Source of the DNA: Progne subis subis
Taxonomy: Eukaryota; Chordata; Aves; Passeriformes; Hirundinidae
Direction of reading: 5' to 3'
NCBI GenBank assembly: GCA_022316685.1
Contig: JAKJHU010000066.1
Span: 4,523,913 to 4,587,912, forward strand
DNA: 64,000 nt
Both the position numbers and the translations under genes were made by a program. Each line of letters begins with the position of its first letter. The stretch's first letter is position 1. Below the pieces are notes generated by a model. It ran no database searches and was not told where the DNA came from. It was given only the letters and a program-made list of their open reading frames with translations. Shown piece after piece: positions 60,297 to 64,000 of this stretch.

Positions 60297-60961
60297 GAAA
60301 AATACTTAGCAGCAGCCATCAGCAGATGATGGAAGTGCAGCCTGCTCTGTTCCAGGCAATGATGACTTACCCATGGGGGAATGGGCTTACTGAGCATTTC
60401 GGGGCACTGTTTATTATGTTACAGGGCTGAAGGGTAGGAGGGGGGGCAGTCCTGCCTGAAAGACAGAAACACAAAGGAAGGTGACCCCGAGTTCACATCA
60501 GCACCGAACTGGGGCTGAGAGCCTGTCTGGCGGAGCCCTGTGGGCTCCTCGGGACTTACAAGAGCAGTCTGCAGAGCTGTTTCCACCCACAAGCTGCCCC
60601 CTGACAAGGGTGAGTAGAGGAGAGGAGCCCCTGAGCTGCAAGCACAGATTTAATGTGAAAGACTGTCCAAGCAACCTTTTAACCTCCTGCTTTCCTCTCC
60701 CCACCACCTCCAGAGCTTTCATCACTGTTAGAAAATAAGTTATTAGAAGAAAGGAAGTTGTTGTTAAATCAGTAGCTGCTCTCTGATATTCTGTGTGCTA
60801 TTAAATTGTCATGTTGGGTAGAGGGGTGCTGGTTCCTTGTTTATAGCAATAATAAGGTGAGGATGGAGAGCTCCCACCCGATCCTGTCTTGTGCTTCTGC
60901 CTGTTTTTTCCAACACTTATGATTAGTCCAACACAATCTCCTAAACCAGACCATCCATTTC

Positions 60962-61050
60962 CATGGAATCATGGAATGGTTTGGGTTGGAAGGGACCTTC
61001 CAAATCATCTCTCTCCAGCCCCACTGCCATGGACAGGGACCCCTTCCCCT
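60962..61050 (-). mobile_element. CR1 LINE 3' end
   Basis: CATGGAATCATGGAATGG, TTTGGGTTGGAAGGGACCTT and CCCCACTGCCATGGACAGGG. Minus strand, about 90 bases with a good 3' tail. Confidence 0.94.
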
Positions 61051-62820
61051 GAAGTGTGGAAATAACACCTCTAATCTAACTCAGAGATTATCCTTCACAG
61101 AGAAATTCGTGTGAGGGTGAAGGCTCTGCCACCTGCCTCGAAAAGATGGGGAAATTGCTCCCATCACTCACTGTCTGGAAGGAAGTGGAATTTCTGCATA
61201 AGCAGCATCTCTGTAAAATAATTAATTTTGTCCCTCCTCTTCTGAGCATTTGCTTCACGTGAATCCTGACCAAAGGGGCTGCATTAAGGGAAGTCTGGCA
61301 GTCGTCTCCTCCATCCCCCTGTCTGCAGCTCCATCCCAGCCCCGCAGAGCTGGATGCTCTCCCTCCTCCCTCTCCTCTGTCACACGCAGAAGTTGTGCCG
61401 TGTCTCTGCAGATGAGCTCCCACTCCAGCTAATTTTCTCTCTCCCTGTGCAGCCCGCAGCAGTTGGAGCCTGCACCGAGATGTAATGATCTCCTGTTTTT
61501 GTTCTTGTGAGTCAGACTCCGCTCAGTACAAACCTCTGAGCTAATCCCAGCGTGAACAGCTGTTTCTGGCAAAAAGAGGGACAACAGGCAGACAGAGCTG
61601 CTCCGGCTGTTTGCTTCCTCCTTCTTCGGGAACTAAATCTTCCCAGTTAAAGTTCTTGAGGATGTCCATTAAGTTTATTGAGCTTGCAGGAGGCCTCAGC
61701 TACAGCTCACTGTTTTGTGCTGGGCTGTTTAGAGCAACGCTGCAAACATTTAACAGCCTGGTGGGAGGGGAGAGAGGAACTGCAATTGAAGGTGAGGGTT
61801 TCTTATTTTTCCCCAGGAATTATCATTAAAAGGGAAGCGCTCTGGTACTGGAAACATGGTGAACGTCAGAGGAGAGATTTCAGTAATCACAGTCACTGCA
61901 GGCTCTGCTTCCATCAGCTTCCATGAGAAATCTTGTCAAAAAAGGTTGGATTAACAAGATTTGGTGTGCCCGGGGATTTATAGGCATTGAGAACGAAGGA
62001 GCTCCCTTACAAACTCCATCTTCCTTTACTAACTGTGTGGATCACATGAGTCCACAGGGCTAGGGATAGGATGAAAACCCCAGACCCATTCTTCATTACA
62101 ATTTTCCATAATGAAAAACTTCTTCTGGTCTCTTCTCAGCCTACAGCCTGGGGAGGAGATGGAGAAGAGGTGGGGATGTGCCCCAAATTCCACAGCAAAT
62201 ACAAGCCTAAGGCAGAAATCTCCAGTGCCTCGGTCCCCTCTGCTCTCTGCTTTCCGTGTAGAATACCCCCAAAAGCAGGAAAAATCTGCTTTTTTCTCCC
62301 ACAGATGCTGAGAGAAAAGGGATGATGAGGGATGTGCACACACCAGGGTCACTACATGGTGTATCCTCCTAACTCACTCTGTTCTTACTTCATCTTTCCT
62401 TCCTGGGAGCAGCTGATTTATCTTTATTATCCTCCTCTGTTGTCACTGTCATTAAATTTTGTTGAGCCAAGAGACTCCACTGTGTGCTTTAGTAATTCGA
62501 TCAGGAGGGAGGGGAAGCAGAGCTGAGGTAATAGGCAGCATGGAAGAGGTCAGGAGAAGCAGCCAGTGGTACATTAAGGGAAACACAGATCCGGGTTTGC
62601 TTGGAAATGGTGATCCTGGAGCATGCCTGAGCAATGGGCAGCAGCAATTGGGAGCTACAGCGAGCCTGAGCCCCTCTGCTTCAGCCGTCTCATCTCCCTA
62701 AGACCTCATCTCGCACGGGATCTCACATCCCAGGTTTTAGTCCGTCTTTACCAATGCAAACCAGCCCCTGGAATCAACAAGGGAAGAGCTCAGGCACTGC
62801 TGTTCCCAGCTCCCTGTTTT
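61051..62820. other. Intronic unique sequence
   Basis: No repeat family or exon recognised. Confidence 0.4.
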
Positions 62821-62985
62821 CCACGTGCCTCCGTGTGAGTTCGTGGATTGTTGCGTTTTAGGCATGAGCCATTAAAAGGGGCCGGTGGCAAAGCAGTCGT
62901 TTATCTCCGCTATTTTATTTGCGTGCCGAGGTTTCCCTGCGGAGAGGAGAACGCCACGGCGTTGCGCCCTCGAATTGGGCCTGGC
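62821..62985. promoter_or_regulatory. Small CpG-dense patch, candidate regulatory element
   Basis: About 15 CpG dinucleotides in 165 bases, well above its surroundings, with no repeat family or LTR recognised. It contains GAGCCATTAAAAGG, TTTATCTCCGC (GATA-type) and AACGCCACGGCGTTGCG, an inverted repeat AACGCC/GGCGTT. It could be an unmethylated enhancer or an internal promoter; nothing shows transcription. Confidence 0.4.
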
Positions 62986-64000
62986 TGGGAAGGAGTTAAT
63001 TTCCCCAGATCCCTCGCAGTGCTGGGGACTGGCAGATGGGAAGGTGTTGGTAACGCTCCAGTGTTTTGGCCACAATATCAAGGCTGTCTCTCCAACATTT
63101 CCCCCTCACCAGCAGGCTGGGGGTGGGCAAGATCCTGGGAGGGGACACAGCCAGGACAGCTGTCCCAAACTGACCAGAGGGACGCTCCAGACCATATGGT
63201 GTCTGCTCAGATATAAAAGCTAAGAAAAAGGAAGAAGAGGAGTTGGATTTGTTAGCAAAATATTTGTCTTGCAAAGTGCCACACGTGCTGGAGTCCTACT
63301 TCCTGGGAAGTGTCTGGTGCTTTCCACCTGCTGATGGGAAGGAGAGGGGTAAATCTTTTGCTTTCCTCTGCTTCTGTGCACAGTTCTCATTTCTGCTTTA
63401 TTTAACTGCCTTTTTGCTGACTCACAAGTTTTTTTACATCTCATTTTTCATCCTGCTGAGGAGGGGAGTGATGGACTGGTTGGGTGCTGTCCAGCCAAGG
63501 CCAGGCCATCCCAACCCTGCTGCACACAGGGAGTAAAAGATGGTCTGGTCCCCATCTAAATGGGCGAGAGTGGCAGAAAATTCAGGGAGAAAGGAGCTTC
63601 AAGGCACTGGAAATCGAATTGATTGGTCTCTGAGGCAGACCCTCAAAAAGCCCACACAGATTGGTGTTTTTTGTCCTTTCCTTCTGGGTTTATTTTCCCT
63701 AGTGTCTCATTACACTGGGTAATGTTATAGAGTTAAGTGTCTCGTGGTCAGACACTTCTGTACAGGCAGCACCCCCACCCCAGGTACTCACCTGGATGTT
63801 CATGATAAGAAAACTGCAATTTGCTAATTATACAGCCGCATAAAATCATATTGTTATGGACCACTGCACAAACCCCACACAGGTTTACCCGTGTATGCAC
63901 ATACAGAGATGACTCAGTTCATCTGGTGTATTTCAAATGGCTGCTCAGAAGAAAAGAAAGCTCAACAGGAACCCCAGTGACCACCAGTGACCAGTCCTGC
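62986..64000. other. Intronic unique sequence
   Basis: No repeat family or exon confirmed. A perfect minus-strand donor string (CAG|GTGAGTACC) occurs at 63782-63795 but lacks a supporting acceptor and open exon. Confidence 0.4.

Larger units (their letters stand above)
18429..64000 (-). other. Upstream plexin intron (partial, at least 45.5 kb)
   Basis: In gene order this precedes the PSI exon. I looked on the minus strand for the preceding exon, which should encode the end of the sema domain (family motif close to LYVMSERQ just before LTRVPVESC), and for other sema pieces, and found none. The sequence holds CR1 fragments, LTRs and candidate regulatory DNA. Very long 5' introns are known for PLXNA2 and PLXNA4. 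A missed small exon is possible. Confidence 0.65.

Noticed and set aside
63760..63810. Possible minus-strand microexon before a perfect donor CATCCAG|GTGAGTACC
   Set aside because: The only nearby acceptor (AATTGCAG) lacks a pyrimidine tract, and the resulting 22-base exon matches no plexin segment I recognise.
1..64000. CRISPR arrays, bacterial operons, tRNA or rRNA genes
   Set aside because: Neither strand shows repeat-spacer structure, bacterial gene layout or tRNA/rRNA signatures; everything recognised is avian.

Overview
This window reads as vertebrate nuclear DNA from a bird. The strongest evidence is repeat content: more than twenty fragments of chicken-repeat-1 (CR1) LINEs, most of them the 3' tail with its characteristic stretch (GGTTTGGGTTGGAAGGGAC or its complement) and ATTCTATGATTCT-like ends, together with several short solo LTRs of endogenous retroviruses. 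The many LTRs fit a songbird better than a fowl, but that is inference. There are no bacterial-type genes, operons, tRNA or rRNA genes or CRISPR arrays. Nearly all the longer reading frames are chance.

One real coding segment is visible, and it is short enough to be missed by ORF calling. It is a 101-base exon on the minus strand at 18328-18428, with a consensus splice acceptor and donor, encoding the start of the first PSI domain of a class A plexin (VPVESC...DPHCGWC). The details (CVLHN after GWC) fit plexin-A2 best and plexin-A4 next. No other plexin exon was found, so the window is best read as one exon inside two very large introns: at least 45.5 kb upstream of it (18429-64000, in gene order) and at least 18.3 kb downstream (1-18327).

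The exon is boxed in by retroviral-type DNA. On the upstream side, in the same orientation as the gene, lies an LTR (about 18549-18949) with TATA and AATAAA signals and a perfect 10-bp hairpin near the predicted start. On the downstream side lies an LTR-like element (about 17559-18250) with six tandem 44-45 bp units, most carrying a CCAAT box, and a YY1-type motif. Other LTRs are at 21606-22025 (plus), 32212-32650 (minus, inserted in a 70-bp tandem duplication), 38690-39023 (plus) and 45020-45699 (plus, with a perfect 5-bp target duplication and a 162-codon frame across its U3).

Besides the ordinary avian CR1 tails there are decayed CR1-like pieces that look much older, notably about 29728-30900 (minus) and 39240-39610 (plus, still recognisable as reverse transcriptase). 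Several AT-rich, homeodomain-motif-rich stretches and one small CpG-dense patch (62821-62985) look like candidate intronic regulatory elements, but conservation cannot be judged without alignment. Long homopolymers (A36, A36, T66, A33) and several minisatellites complete the picture.
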